The notes under the pieces are model-generated. The model saw nothing but the letters and a program-made list of their open reading frames with translations, was not told the origin of the DNA and did not search any database. A program made the translations under genes and the position numbers. Positions 32,446 to 43,074 of a DNA stretch of 64,000 nucleotides are shown here, one piece after another. Each line of letters starts with the position of its first letter. Positions within the stretch are counted from its first letter, which is position 1. Source of the DNA: Paramyrothecium sp. XJ0827. Its lineage: Eukaryota > Ascomycota > Sordariomycetes > Hypocreales > Stachybotryaceae. The stretch covers positions 372,001 to 436,000 of the forward strand of contig JAJFPB010000006.1 in the NCBI GenBank assembly GCA_020881915.1, read 5' to 3'.

Positions 32446-34236
32446 ATGGACGAACAGGCGCTATTCAAGAGGCTAACTCTCGGTCCTTTCTCTCGTACCT
32501 CGCGTCCACTAATGGAAGCGGCCCTGCAAGCCATACGGAGGAGATACCCTAATAGCCATGGTCGAAGCTTGGCCAACAGCCCGGGGTCTTCGGCCTCACC
32601 ATCTGTAGAACACCAAGCCTCGCCTGCGCATACCGATACCAGTATCCCCGCACTCAGTGCCGAGCCTGCATGGGTCGACTTTGCGCAGGGGATTTGTGAG
32701 CTCCCGGCTGAAGATGTGGATGGTCGCATCACACCATCGACCTTGCGTCTGGCCAAAAATGACCATCTGGACGCCGAGAGCGTTGGTTCATACTTGGAAT
32801 TACTCCGAATTGACTCGCCCTGCGCCAGGATAGTAGACATTCGTGAACTACAGCATGATTGCAATGAGATCGGTGACGAAGGGCTAGACCTTCCAACCAT
32901 CGTGCCCTTTCAAGATGGGGACGGCTGGGCTTTTGCCGTTGCGTATTTGGATTGCATCCATTGGTATGATAGTAGACCTGACGCCAGCGTTCCCATTTTC
33001 CTAACCAGCCATGACCGGCCAGTGGTGGATGACTGGACCGGTCCGAAGCAACCCGATTGGGCTGATTCGGGGGTCCTCATGCTTTTAGGAATCCGACAGA
33101 TCCAGCACGGTGTGCCCCATCTCGACCAGGTGGCTGCTAACCACTCTGGGCCTGGCTTTCGGTGTCGGGTTTTGATAGAACTGCTCTGTGGCAAGCTGAA
33201 CCCAACCGAGTCCGACTTCGAAAACCTGGTTGCGCACGTAAGGCAAGAGCAAGAACAATCACTTTTCTTCGATGACGCCACATATGGCATGGATTTCGAG
33301 ACAGATAATGAGGTGGAATCTCCTATTGCTGATGATGCAACCCATGTGGCCACCATAACACCTCCGGATTCCACGCAGAATCCTTCTCCACATGGAGCTC
33401 AGCAATGCCCTCCGGAGAGTGGGGCAAGCCCGTACACTCCTCGGCCGGTCTCAGGCAGAAGCCTGCCAGTTGCTCGACAAAGACCGCCGGTGCAGCTAGC
33501 GTCTCCACACGTTCGTGAAAATGGAACCACCGTTGCCAGGGCTGAAGGGGGCCCGGCGTCATTTCAATGGAGGTACGTGGTACAGCCGCGTCCCCTAGAG
33601 GACCGTCAAGTCATCCTTGGCCACCTCAGCCAGGCCGTCAAGGCCAGCCGAGCGGCTGGAGCGTCAATGCAGACACGCCTACCAGTGCTCTGGAGTCTGG
33701 TTCTGGACGATAATGTGAGCAGTATATTCCACCAGAGGTATAATGCGGTTTTGTTTCATGACAAGATGCAACAGCTCCACGATTCAGACGCGGTTGTACA
33801 AGCTTGGGGCAGCAATGGGTTGACGGACAGGCCGGTTGTTGACGAGTTGAGATCGATGCAGTCATCATGCAGTTTCTGGAGAGAGCTCTGCGATCTACGC
33901 AGCGAATGGTGCGACGGAAAATACACCATGCTTCTCGTCGGGAACAAATCAGTGATCAACAAGATGAGCAGGGTTCAGAAAGACGCCTTCGTCGCTGCCA
34001 TACGTTTACGCTTGTCTGATGTGTCTGATCCTCTGTCCGGGTGCCTGGATAAAGCTCGAGATCTATGTTGTGCCATCGTGAATAAATCACTGCCAGAAGA
34101 CACGCTCATGATTGATCGTTACTTGTTACGTCAGTACGATGTGTCTAGTGACGCATTGTACGGGGCTTTCACAAGCTTAGATCCAAGGGTTAAGGTTCCA
34201 ATCCCGCGGCAAGTTCCGGTGCGTGTGCAAGGATGA
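32446..34236 (+). CDS. Ulp1-like (C48 fold) protein lacking the catalytic residues
   Basis: An intact 596-residue frame. Residues ~100-230 follow the order of Ulp1/SENP peptidases: LDAESVGSYLELLRID (as in WLND..I..YL), VPFQDGDGW, the strand AFAVAYLDCIHWYDSRP, and KQPDWADSGVLMLLG (as in Q..GxDCG.F.L). The catalytic His (normally HW) is Gly (DGW) and the nucleophile Cys is Ser (DSG). The Gln before it may be kept (KQPD). It is therefore unlikely to be a deSUMOylase and could bind SUMO-like or other partners. The ~350-residue C-terminal region has a polar linker, then a helical domain (QWRYVVQPRPLEDRQVILGH to ~590) I do not recognise. Fungal Ulp1-like genes often travel with transposons. Family assignment is by pattern only. 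Confidence 0.5.
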   Translation: MDEQALFKRLTLGPFSRTSRPLMEAALQAIRRRYPNSHGRSLANSPGSSASPSVEHQASPAHTDTSIPALSAEPAWVDFAQGICELPAEDVDGRITPSTLRLAKNDHLDAESVGSYLELLRIDSPCARIVDIRELQHDCNEIGDEGLDLPTIVPFQDGDGWAFAVAYLDCIHWYDSRPDASVPIFLTSHDRPVVDDWTGPKQPDWADSGVLMLLGIRQIQHGVPHLDQVAANHSGPGFRCRVLIELLCGKLNPTESDFENLVAHVRQEQEQSLFFDDATYGMDFETDNEVESPIADDATHVATITPPDSTQNPSPHGAQQCPPESGASPYTPRPVSGRSLPVARQRPPVQLASPHVRENGTTVARAEGGPASFQWRYVVQPRPLEDRQVILGHLSQAVKASRAAGASMQTRLPVLWSLVLDDNVSSIFHQRYNAVLFHDKMQQLHDSDAVVQAWGSNGLTDRPVVDELRSMQSSCSFWRELCDLRSEWCDGKYTMLLVGNKSVINKMSRVQKDAFVAAIRLRLSDVSDPLSGCLDKARDLCCAIVNKSLPEDTLMIDRYLLRQYDVSSDALYGAFTSLDPRVKVPIPRQVPVRVQG

Positions 34237-34673
34237 ACGATTACCCCGACTGCTATTATTATGCGCGCTGGAAATCTTTGGGATTATTACGTTTGCATTA
34301 AATTTCGATTAGCTAAAATTTCTGCATTTGATTCTACGAAATTTGCATCTCACGAATGTTTATTATTAAATCCACGCCACTGTATTAGACACTCTATTTC
34401 ACGGCTCGCGCTTCAATGTGTAAATTGTCTAGGGTAGGGGAGGATCACTCGGTTGGGACTGACGAGAGGGCCCCCCCCCGCCCTGAGCCACACTCTTCGT
34501 TTAGCCTGAGTGGCTGACCTGTGCTAATTTTGAATCGTTGGATGGTGGAACCGATCGGGATCTGCATCTTAGAATCTACCGGGGCAAGCCATCTTTGAAC
34601 ATTCTATCCATAGTCGTCGCTACCACAGAGATTCCATTATCTTTCCATTGCCAACCGAGCTTGGGTCATTCAA
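34237..34673. other. 3' flank and short intergenic
   Basis: AT-rich 3' region after the Ulp1-like gene followed by a short G/C homopolymer-rich stretch (GGGCCCCCCCCCG at about 34468). Nothing coding seen. Confidence 0.35.
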
Positions 34674-34973
34674 TTAAATGGCCGTGCAGTTTGCCAGCCA
34701 CTTTGCGCGTTCTTTGTAAGCTTGAGCGCGTGCCTCCCTGTGTACCTCCAATATCTTGGCAGCCATGTTCGCCGAGGCTGAGACGACCTCGTGTAGAGAC
34801 GCTGAAATGAAACGCCATTCCTTCACTTGATCTCGAAGTTCATCTCTCCTCGAAGAGAACTCCCTTATGATTTCTGCATCTTTTTGCCGTGCCTCGGCCT
34901 CTAGTGTCTCGAGGAATTCATCGAGTTCAAATTGATTGGAGTAAATACTCGACCGGGGTCTACTGGAGTCCAT
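34674..34973 (-). CDS. Small coiled-coil protein (99 aa)
   Basis: The ATG at 34973 follows a T/A-rich leader and starts MDSSRPRSSIYSNQFELDEF. The rest is an almost continuous charged amphipathic helix (LETLEAEARQKDAEIIREF, RRDELRDQVKEW, AAKILEVHREARAQAYKERA). The longer frame to 35129 adds a non-coding-looking leader, so I prefer this start. Family unknown. It is one of several short helical genes flanking the Ulp1-like gene. Confidence 0.5.
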   Translation of the reverse strand: MDSSRPRSSIYSNQFELDEFLETLEAEARQKDAEIIREFSSRRDELRDQVKEWRFISASLHEVVSASANMAAKILEVHREARAQAYKERAKWLANCTAI

Positions 34974-35526
34974 TTTTTTCCCCAGAAATTTAATAGGGTC
35001 GACGGCAGTGCTACGTATATGGACCGATCGGAATGAAGCAGGAGTTCTACCTCTTACCCCTTTTCTCTCGTAGACGAACGGACTGATATGACTGCTATAT
35101 GTAAAGATCGTGCAATGTGCTGGAGACATCCAATTGATCTCTTTTGCCGGTGTTCTAAATGTGTCGGGCGGCAGGTAGCTGGGTTTGGGGCGCTAAATTG
35201 GGCGCTGTAAAAGCACTGTTACTGTACAGCACAGCATTCAGCACCTGATTTTTGCCGAATTAACCGCCCATCCCTACCTCGCTAGCATCACGGGAAAAGT
35301 GTTGACGGTTCTGGTCGTCACCAACGGACAAAATAGCAGGAGCAGGCAACGACTAGAGGCAGAATACAAGATGATGCAGTAGAACAGCCGTGACATTATC
35401 GCAACATTGAAGCACAATTAAGCATCACAAAACACTGGCCATGACCTTGAAATTATGATTACAAGTCACAGCACCCAATGTTGGGAATGTTTTTATCACT
35501 TTAAGACTCTAGATTGATGCCAGCAA

Positions 35527-36057
35527 TCATTGCATTGTGACTCCAGATAATCCGCCAATCTTGTTCCGTTCAGATTGCCACCACCGATTGGCCTGTTCGA
35601 CTTCCTCGTTGTATTGTTCGACAGCGGAGAGCAAACCCTCACAATGGTGCTGCACACTCGGAAGAAGTGGTAGGAGCACATCATCGGACAGGTGCTGGAA
35701 GTGTAAAAGATCGAGACGCTTCTTCCCTGACTCCCTTGTCATTGCAACGATTTGTTCGTGCAAAACTGGGGACGGTTGAGGGGCTTTGACCTCACAAGCA
35801 GACCGCAGAGGTAGAGACTCAGGCTCTGAAGATCGATCCGGTATCTGTGGCCGTGCTAGTCTTTCTCTCCTAAATAGCCTCTGAATACGAGACCGAATTT
35901 GTGATTTTACCATGTTAGGAGCATATGGAGCAGTGCGGGTCCCGTATGGTGAGGTGGACTGGGGATTGCCAGCCTGAAGAAGAGCAGATTCACAGCTAAT
36001 AGGATTTAGCCACATGTGGATTGCCTGTCGCACCATATGTGTCTTTTTGTGCCTCAT
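35527..36057 (-). CDS. Small helical protein (176 aa or shorter)
   Basis: The frame is open from an ATG at 36057; an internal ATG (MVKSQIRSRIQRLFRRERLA) would give 128 residues. It has a basic N-terminal part, a Pro-rich middle, and a helical C-terminal half (LLSAVEQYNEEVEQANRWW). No domain is recognised. Its size and helical character match the neighbouring 34674-34973 gene. Confidence 0.4.
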   Translation of the reverse strand: MRHKKTHMVRQAIHMWLNPISCESALLQAGNPQSTSPYGTRTAPYAPNMVKSQIRSRIQRLFRRERLARPQIPDRSSEPESLPLRSACEVKAPQPSPVLHEQIVAMTRESGKKRLDLLHFQHLSDDVLLPLLPSVQHHCEGLLSAVEQYNEEVEQANRWWQSERNKIGGLSGVTMQ

Positions 36058-36922
36058 TCATCTCTGCGAACGAAAGAAGACTAACGGCTTTTGTGAGGTA
36101 GGCAATTGGCGCTGAAGATTCTACAGAATCATACGGGCAAGTCCGCTTAACGTGTTTGCTCTTTATGCTCGCTGGTCCCCACAGATGGAGCATTTTGGAG
36201 TCTCGTCAATCGTGGCGAGAAGAAGCAGCGATTGGGTCTTCCACCGCCCCTTTCCGCTTGCTAAGGAGTTTAGAACCGATAAAGCTCTCCAGGAACACAT
36301 TGTAGGAGGCCTACCGACATTTGGCGTTGCCAATGTTCTGGTGCACAATAGGCGGTCGAGGCGTACGAAAAAGGGATGACAGTCTGGACAGAGAAGTCAG
36401 ACTTGCCATGATCTTTTTGTTCTTGTAAGTACGTAAAGTACAAATTAACCATAGACACTGAGCACACCTAGCTCATTTCCATACGTTCAACAGATAAATC
36501 GAAGCGAATTATCGTTTATCAATTCAATAAGGACCCCAATCGATTCCAACCCACGCCTCCCATCATAGCCCTTCCTACACATTATAGCCATAGAATCGGA
36601 TGGTTGGGCTCCCTCTGCCTGCCGATGGTACGCGGCTGTGTAAATATCTTCCCGTTGACAACTCTGATCCGCATCGGTGGGATTGCATCCGCTCAGTAAA
36701 AGTGGTATTCACAGCGCAGTCGAAGTGTCACGACAGCCCGGTCTCATTACATTAATTGTTATCTAGATCTACTTTTTTGGGCACGACTGCTTGCGTGTGC
36801 TTTTAAAGCCCGGCCTGTCTAGGTTGCCATCAGCTGTAGTGGATATACCCTATGTTACGGTCACATGTGCCCATTGCATGCCAACTCGTATGCCAACAGG
36901 ATTGGACTGTGCGATTGCACAT
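36058..36922. other. Intergenic, no gene recognised
   Basis: Short open frames only (36152-36379 + and overlapping minus frames), none with a recognisable motif. It separates the helical-gene cluster from the 3' end of the P450 gene. Confidence 0.3.
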
Positions 36923-38828
36923 TCACAGCAAGCCGCTGTCCGTAAGTCGCACCGACAACTTCGCCTTGGGCCGCAGAGTCAGGGTTGGCTTTGCCACCTC
37001 TACCTCACCTACTATGTTCTCGATCTGGAACCTCAAGACGAGCTCTATCAACATAGTCTTCATCTCCATGACCGCGAGCTGTTTGCCGATGCACATGCGT
37101 GGGCCGTTGTGGAACGTCTGTAGAGCATATGCGTTGGTGGCTGGCCCTTTGGGATCGTCCCACCGGTGAGGGTCAAACTCTGTCGACCGTTTACCCCACA
37201 CTTTTGGGTGAAGATTGATGACGGCTGGCGATAATTGAAGTACAGTGCCCTTCGGAACCCATATGCCATCGACTTCGACATCCTCGACAGCTTCTCGCGG
37301 CACGAAAGAAACTAGATGTAGCTTATTGTTAGTGCTTTGATGACAATGCAGCTAGATCACAAGTCCTTACCGGCTGAGTATACTCGCAGAACCTCCTGAA
37401 CGAAGTTGTTCAAGTACGGTAGCTTCTCAATGTCGCTATAGGTTGGTTCATGGCAGGAGTTATACATGTCCTGGATCTCATGCCGCAACTGTTGTTGCTC
37501 CTGAGGTCTCCGGGATAATTCATGAACGGCCCAAATCATTGAGCAGGCCGTCGTGTCATGTCCTTTTCGGCAGAAAGAAAAAGTTAGCTTAATTGAAAAC
37601 AATAATGTGCTGAGAGCAGGTTCGACGTACCTAGCACCAAGATGTTGAGGACCTGTCATGTCAGCACCAGAGCCAGGCTCGCCGACAGGAAATGAACACG
37701 ACTTACATATTCGATAATCTGATCTTCCTGCCAGTGGGGATCTGCGTGCTGCAGAAGGCACTGCAATACGTCCGTCGGGTCGTTATCCGCTAATACCTTC
37801 TCTGTGGAATTGTCGAGACTGCTTCGGCTGGCTTGCAGAGTTACTCTCCTCGCCCTAACCATGCCTCGGATGTAGCTCCGCACCCTCCGTGAATGGCATT
37901 CAAAGTCACGGACTTCTCCATACCGAAAGAGCTTCCGTACAGGCAGAAACATGTTGAGATAATTGACCAGGTACGTAAGCTGAGACGGCTGCATCAGGTA
38001 GGATATCGACTCGAAAAGCGGCGACTGGTTGGATTCCAGGTGGTTGAGGTCGATGCCAAAGGTCTTTTCCCCAATGACGTCGAGCACCGCTTTCCAGATG
38101 TTCGACTCGACTGCTCGCCATTGATTGGTGTATCAGCCCATGTCCGGGACAGGTTGCTCTAAAATCGTTGAAACCGGGTGAATGCTATAATTACCTTCGA
38201 CTTCATCGTAGGGGTTCCTTAGTGCACTCAGCACATCGGCCAACTGCTGGGCCTTGGCCTGAACCTTGGGAAATTGACATTTCGATTGGTCGTGGAGAAG
38301 GATCCTGGAGGCCAAATTCAGTTATCTACCAAGCCATGCCGGGATAGGTCGAACCCACGAAGCAATGTCCCACGTCGGAGCTTGTGCATATGACCCTCGG
38401 CGAACGGCAAACCGTCGCCAATAAAATCTCGGGTGAATAGTCGCGCAAAATGCGGTTTGACGAAACTCGAGCTCTTCCGGAGGAGGACGTCCCTGTATGC
38501 ATCCACACTGTTCACAAGCAATGTGTCTGTGTTGCCAAAGCTTTTATACCGGATCAGAGGACTATCGGGCCATTTGCGGGACCAATGGCAGAACAGGTCC
38601 GGCGCCCAAGGTGTTGCAAGGATCTTCAAGCTCTGTCCGAAGAAGAAGACGTTGTCCTACGAACTGTTAGCCAAATTGCAGAAGAGCCTGTTAGAATTGA
38701 AGTAGGCAAAGGGAGGGACGGGCTTCATGGAGCTTACTGTGGGTCCCGGGATTCGCCTCAAGGGCGAGAAGTAGTGCGAATATACCATGACGATGCTCGT
38801 CAGCGCCGCTATCGTCAACAAGACGATG

Positions 38829-38836
38829 GTCGCAAG
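38829..38836. repeat. Target-site duplication of the hAT element, left copy
   Basis: GTCGCAAG, identical to 41737-41744; 8 bp is the standard length for hAT elements. Confidence 0.95.
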
Positions 38837-41736
38837 CAGGGTAGGGAATCAATCCATCCACGTCAATATCCGGCTTCGTGGATTGAATTGACGGCTTACT
38901 CAGCAGAGTGCTCATGGATTGATGTCCACGAGGCTATCTGTGGATTGATGTCCATAATATTGAACTCGTGGAACACCCTTGTCACATTCACTCGGATTTC
39001 CTAATCGGGTAATTCATGAACCAATCGCCGAAACTTCTATTGCCTTACTCCTGGTGCTTCTCCAAACAAGCCCGTCCAACAGCCTCCTCTAACGCTGTAT
39101 CGTCAAGCAATATGCTATCAGCATCTTCGATTATCCCTGCGCGTAACCAAGATCGCAGCGTTTGGATTAGTCCAATGGTCCCAGCGTCTAAGCGGTTTCG
39201 GAGGGCGTGACCATCAACCCAGTGGCGGAGAACAGTCTCTCGCACTCTGAGCTCATCGCCGGCACTGTCATGACGTCGAGAGCCATTCGAGATAGCCTCG
39301 GGTACTCAAACCTCTTGAGTATCCAATATTCAACAGGGTCGACGACGTCCCTGTCGCTTCCAGACACATTGGCTTGCCACCGGACGTATTCATCCGCTTG
39401 ACCAGCGAAGGGCTGACTTTGACGGTATCTGTTACGATACCGATCAAAGGATGACAACGTCGTCTTTCGCCTCTTTACAACCGGGCCTTCGGGAGACGTG
39501 ACAGTGATTTGTAGGTCTCTGTATTCTGTCTCCCAAAGATGTTGCACGATATCCTTCGCTTCATCGATCCAGCCCGGGTGCTGTTGACCCCAAACCTCGT
39601 CGAAGTAGTCCCATCGTAGGCTAGGGTGTAAGGCAGCCGCGGCGTAGTATACTGGTGAATCCCTCAAAGTATTGTAGTATTTATCGAGCTTCTTCCAGCC
39701 AAGGTTGATATTGAAAACAAATTGCTCCGGCTCGGGATGCCTCTCGACATGCGATTTTGCGTCCTCAAGCTTCCCAAGTAGGAATTCGAAGGCCTCCAGG
39801 ACATCGGTCATAGAGCCAAAGGTTTCCCTAACTCCAGACGATCGATATCGCGACTGTCCGTCTCCCTGAAGCACTTGTACAACCACGTGAAAGTCGGAGA
39901 GGATCTCATCAAACGTCCTCAGCACCGCCCAATCGTTCTCGTTGAGGAAGCTGGACTCCTCGAGGCAGGGGGAAACTTCCGTCCTGTCTCACCTTTTCGA
40001 GCATCTCGGAGTAGTCTCTTGGCTTTGGCGATGAATTCTTCGTAGAAGGGCTGCAGGCGAAGCATTCGTTTTATCATATAGTACTGGGATAACCATCTAG
40101 TATCGTTATCAAGGACAACGTCAACTGGCTGTTGCTTTCCAACTTGAGGATCATCAGACGCTGCAAATGAGTCTTGCTGCAGTTGACGAAGTAACTGAGT
40201 CAGCAAATCGGAGCGATGGACCCAAACGACAAAGTTATGTGCTTTTCCGACAGGGCCTTTCCGCATCCACTCGTCATGGGTTGCTCTCGCCAAAGGCTCC
40301 CCCTTGACGAGAGATGTCTCAAACGCATCAACATCCTTTCCAAAGAGAAGGGATTTAACAACAAGATTAAGGATGTGTCCTATGCATCGAACACGTCGTC
40401 GCACCGGATCGAATTTCAGCTCTTCTGCTATCTCTGCCATGGCAGTTTCATTGTTTGCTGCATTATCGAGAGTGAAGTAACCGACCTTGTCCTCGATGCC
40501 AAACGACCTGATGATCTCAAGGATCTCGGCCGCAATGTTCTCTCCGGTATGCCGTTCTACTAGCTCTGGAATACCGAGCACGACTTTTGGAGCTGATTCT
40601 CGTTGTCTCTGAAGACGGCCGTCACGCCATATAGCGCGTGACGATTCCTGGTCCTTGCGCCGTCAAAGGCAATGTGGATCTGACCCGGCGACCTGTTCAA
40701 GACCTCTTGCACCGTGCTATGATACCGGTCGAATTGTTGAACCGCCAGTCTGTGCACGGTCTTCGCCGTAATGTGCGCGCTCGTAACCTTGATGATCGCT
40801 GGATTGAGGTATTCGAAAATCTGTTGCAATCGAGGGTGTTCAGCCTGCTTAAACGATTGCTGGCTTTCGACTATCCAGTTGACAATGAGCTTCTGAAACT
40901 CTCCTCGATCGAAGCGTTCGATCAAGCTATTGGCCAGTGCTTGATCCTTTGGATCGGAACGTTTGAGGCCCATGAAGTCCGAAATAGAAGCAAGCACCCT
41001 CTTGCCTCCTTTCTTCTGTGACGGTGTTGATCGTCGTCCTGATGGATCCCAGTAGCCGTGAGCTTTCCAGAGGTGGAGTTCAGCGTTTTGGGTACCTTTG
41101 GATTCGTATGACTGCGGTGTGGGGGTATTCTGGCGCACACATGGCATACAGATCCATCGTCGGGATGTTTTGGATTGAATCTCAACCCCGTAATTCCATA
41201 CCCATGACAGAGTATCTTTGTTGCGCTCGGCCAGCGTGAATTCCTTCCAGACGCGGAAGATCCTCCGCTCCTCATCACTTGTCGGTGCCCAGTAGAAGGT
41301 TGGAGGACTTCGGGGTCCGGATCCAGAGCAGGCTGAGGGACCTCGGCATGCCGCTCGTTGTTGGTCGGTAGTTTAGGGTCAAGAGGTAAGTCCGCCATCT
41401 CGAAATTCAAGGTTCACCAACCGTACGAATCGAGTAAATGGAGGAACCTTCGCGTTCGGGCATTATAGCGCGTCACGACGTGTCGAAACGCGCCGGAGGT
41501 ATTGCCTGATTAGATGTGTTAGTGTTTGGGTTGAAATACGTAGTAAATATTAACGAAATATATCAAGACATTCCACCCCTGACTAGCGTCCACGTCAATC
41601 CACATCTCAATCCACGAGCCCCCATCAGTGGATGGATGGATTACATAACAACAGGTCTCGTGGATTGACGTGGACGTGGATTGAAGTCAACATATTGATC
41701 AATACCGTGGAAGTCGTGGATTGATTCCCTACCCTG
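38837..41736 (-). mobile_element. hAT transposon (2.9 kb) inside a P450 exon
   Basis: The ends are exact inverted repeats: CAGGGTAGGGAATCAATCC.. at 38837 and its reverse complement ending at 41736. Eight-base target duplications flank it. Inside both ends a GTGGATTGA(T)/TCAATCCAC motif recurs in both orientations (about 38850-38960 and 41585-41735), as expected for subterminal transposase-binding sites. The element carries one transposase gene on the minus strand. Confidence 0.95.
39045..41398 (-). pseudogene. hAT transposase with several frameshifts
   Basis: Read leftwards. The start is probably ATG at 41398 (MADLPLDPKLP..). There is a frame change near 41270, then a BED-type zinc finger (WICMPCVRQNT.., ELHLWKAHGYW; Cys2 and His residues around 41085-41150). 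The catalytic region follows, with HIAFDGARTRNRHALYGV, GYFTLDNAANNETAM and VRCIGHILNLVV. The C-terminal hAT dimerisation block (SECERLFSATGLMVT) comes last. Frame breaks lie near 40600 (A-run), 39960 (TTTCCCCCTGC, one C short) and 39195 (ACGCCCTCC, one C short). The tail after the last break (LRNRLDAGTIGL..) ends at 39045. Every domain is present, so the copy is either recently dead or misread at homopolymers. Confidence 0.88.
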
Positions 41737-41744
41737 GTCGCAAG
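41737..41744. repeat. Target-site duplication of the hAT element, right copy
   Basis: GTCGCAAG directly after the right inverted repeat, identical to 38829-38836. Removing the element and one copy restores the P450 reading frame across the anchor. Confidence 0.95.
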
Positions 41745-41759
41745 CCCGTACAATGTCAT

Positions 41760-43074
41760 TTTTGCTGAAATGGTCTTCAATGTCCGGCTGACACACAGGA
41801 ACGGAGACAAGTAGAAGCCGCGCCGAGAACGCAGGTCATTGATGGTTACCTTTGACTTCACGATACTTGATTCCTTTGGTAATTATAGATGCGGCAGCGT
41901 GGCTGTCACATGGGTGGTCGGTCATGATGCATCTGTCTTTACTGGCCAACCATGTTTAGCCATAGTTGACTGTGAGAGCCAGTAATGGCGGTGAAAGCAC
42001 ACCAAGAGACGATGACCCACTTGAATTATGAAGATAGTAGTATGGGCCCACTACCATATGAGTGAGAAGTAAGCTGGGCTTTGCAATGGCCAATCATAAA
42101 CGAGCAGGACACCACATCAGGAAGTGGACGTGAAAATTGGTTGTCAAGAAGTGGACATCAAGAACAGACGTCAACTTGCGGATTTTTTATGCTATCCGCC
42201 ACCGGCCAAACATGTTGGAAGATTCTACCTCAGTAAGCATAGTATGGTGTATATTTCCACTACGGCAATCACACTCTCTATAGTCAATTGATATTGAAAA
42301 CTAATCAGCAATGAAATGGCCAGTCGTAAGTCAATATTGGACGCGAGGAGGAGTAACTCGGAAATGAATATTGGCCCAGCTAACCGGTGAAGATGTTTAC
42401 CTTATACTCGGTAGCAGGAAGTCCTGTAATTGTACCCCTCTGTCTTCGTTCATTCATCCTTTTCTTTACCAAATCTACATTCCACGGAACATTGGTTGAG
42501 GACAGCGATTGTCCGAGCCGAAGATTTTTCGAATATGGCAAAGTTGTGTTTCTGGCTGACTTGGTCAGCAAAAACCTCAACACTCCTGGGATTACTAAAC
42601 ATTTCAAGAAAGGCTCATGGAAGCCAGTAATACGACGCTGCTTCGAGGATTCCATAATACAGGAGAAGTTAAGATGCTTAGGCTGGTGAAGTCGGGCTTA
42701 AGTATAGGTGAGGGCACGATATTGACTAAATTTAGGGGTCTCCTCGAAGAAAGTGTCAACTTGTCATCTTTACAGTCCTATGCACCTTTTGTGTCCTCAA
42801 TCCGTGAGTTGAATGGTCTCTCCGCACAGGCCAAGCCGTGTGAGAAACTTTGAATAAGCGTAGACTAAAGTTCACTTGTTGATGATATCCAAAGTCGAAT
42901 TGTCAACATTTACTCAACCAGACCTGATCCACACCACGTGTAGATATGACTGGTCCGTGCGGAAACACTCTCATTCATTGAAGTTGAGGACAATGATCCT
43001 GCATACCACTGTACAACAATGTGAATCGGGTCCGCATGAGAAAATGTTGACAAGTCAAACTACAGTGACTGTCC
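41760..43074. other. Non-coding stretch upstream of the P450
   Basis: This should contain the P450 promoter. A weak two-exon candidate occurs at 42310-42324 plus 42378-42511 on the plus strand (MKWPV + LTGEDVYLILGSRKSC..), and a longer plus frame at 42387-42689 overlaps it. Neither has a recognisable domain, so I annotate no gene. Confidence 0.3.

Larger units (their letters stand above)
36923..41759 (-). pseudogene. Cytochrome P450 gene split by a hAT insertion
   Basis: Read leftwards. The ATG at 41759 opens MTLYGLAT, the start of a membrane anchor. The hAT element interrupts it at 41736/38837, and coding resumes at 38836 (ATIVLLTIAALTSIV..), reaching the Pro-rich hinge RRIPGPT. Later exons give GQSLKIL, EGHMHKLRRG, a helical middle, the I-helix GHDTTA (about 37560), the K-helix EVLR (about 37390) and the heme loop FHNGPRMCIG (about 37100) before the stop at 36923. 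Introns of ~50-70 bp with normal borders fit throughout. A second lesion is an in-frame TGA at 38133-38135. Family members are ER-membrane mono-oxygenases; the substrate is unknown. With the anchor split and a nonsense codon it cannot make a full enzyme. Confidence 0.9.
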
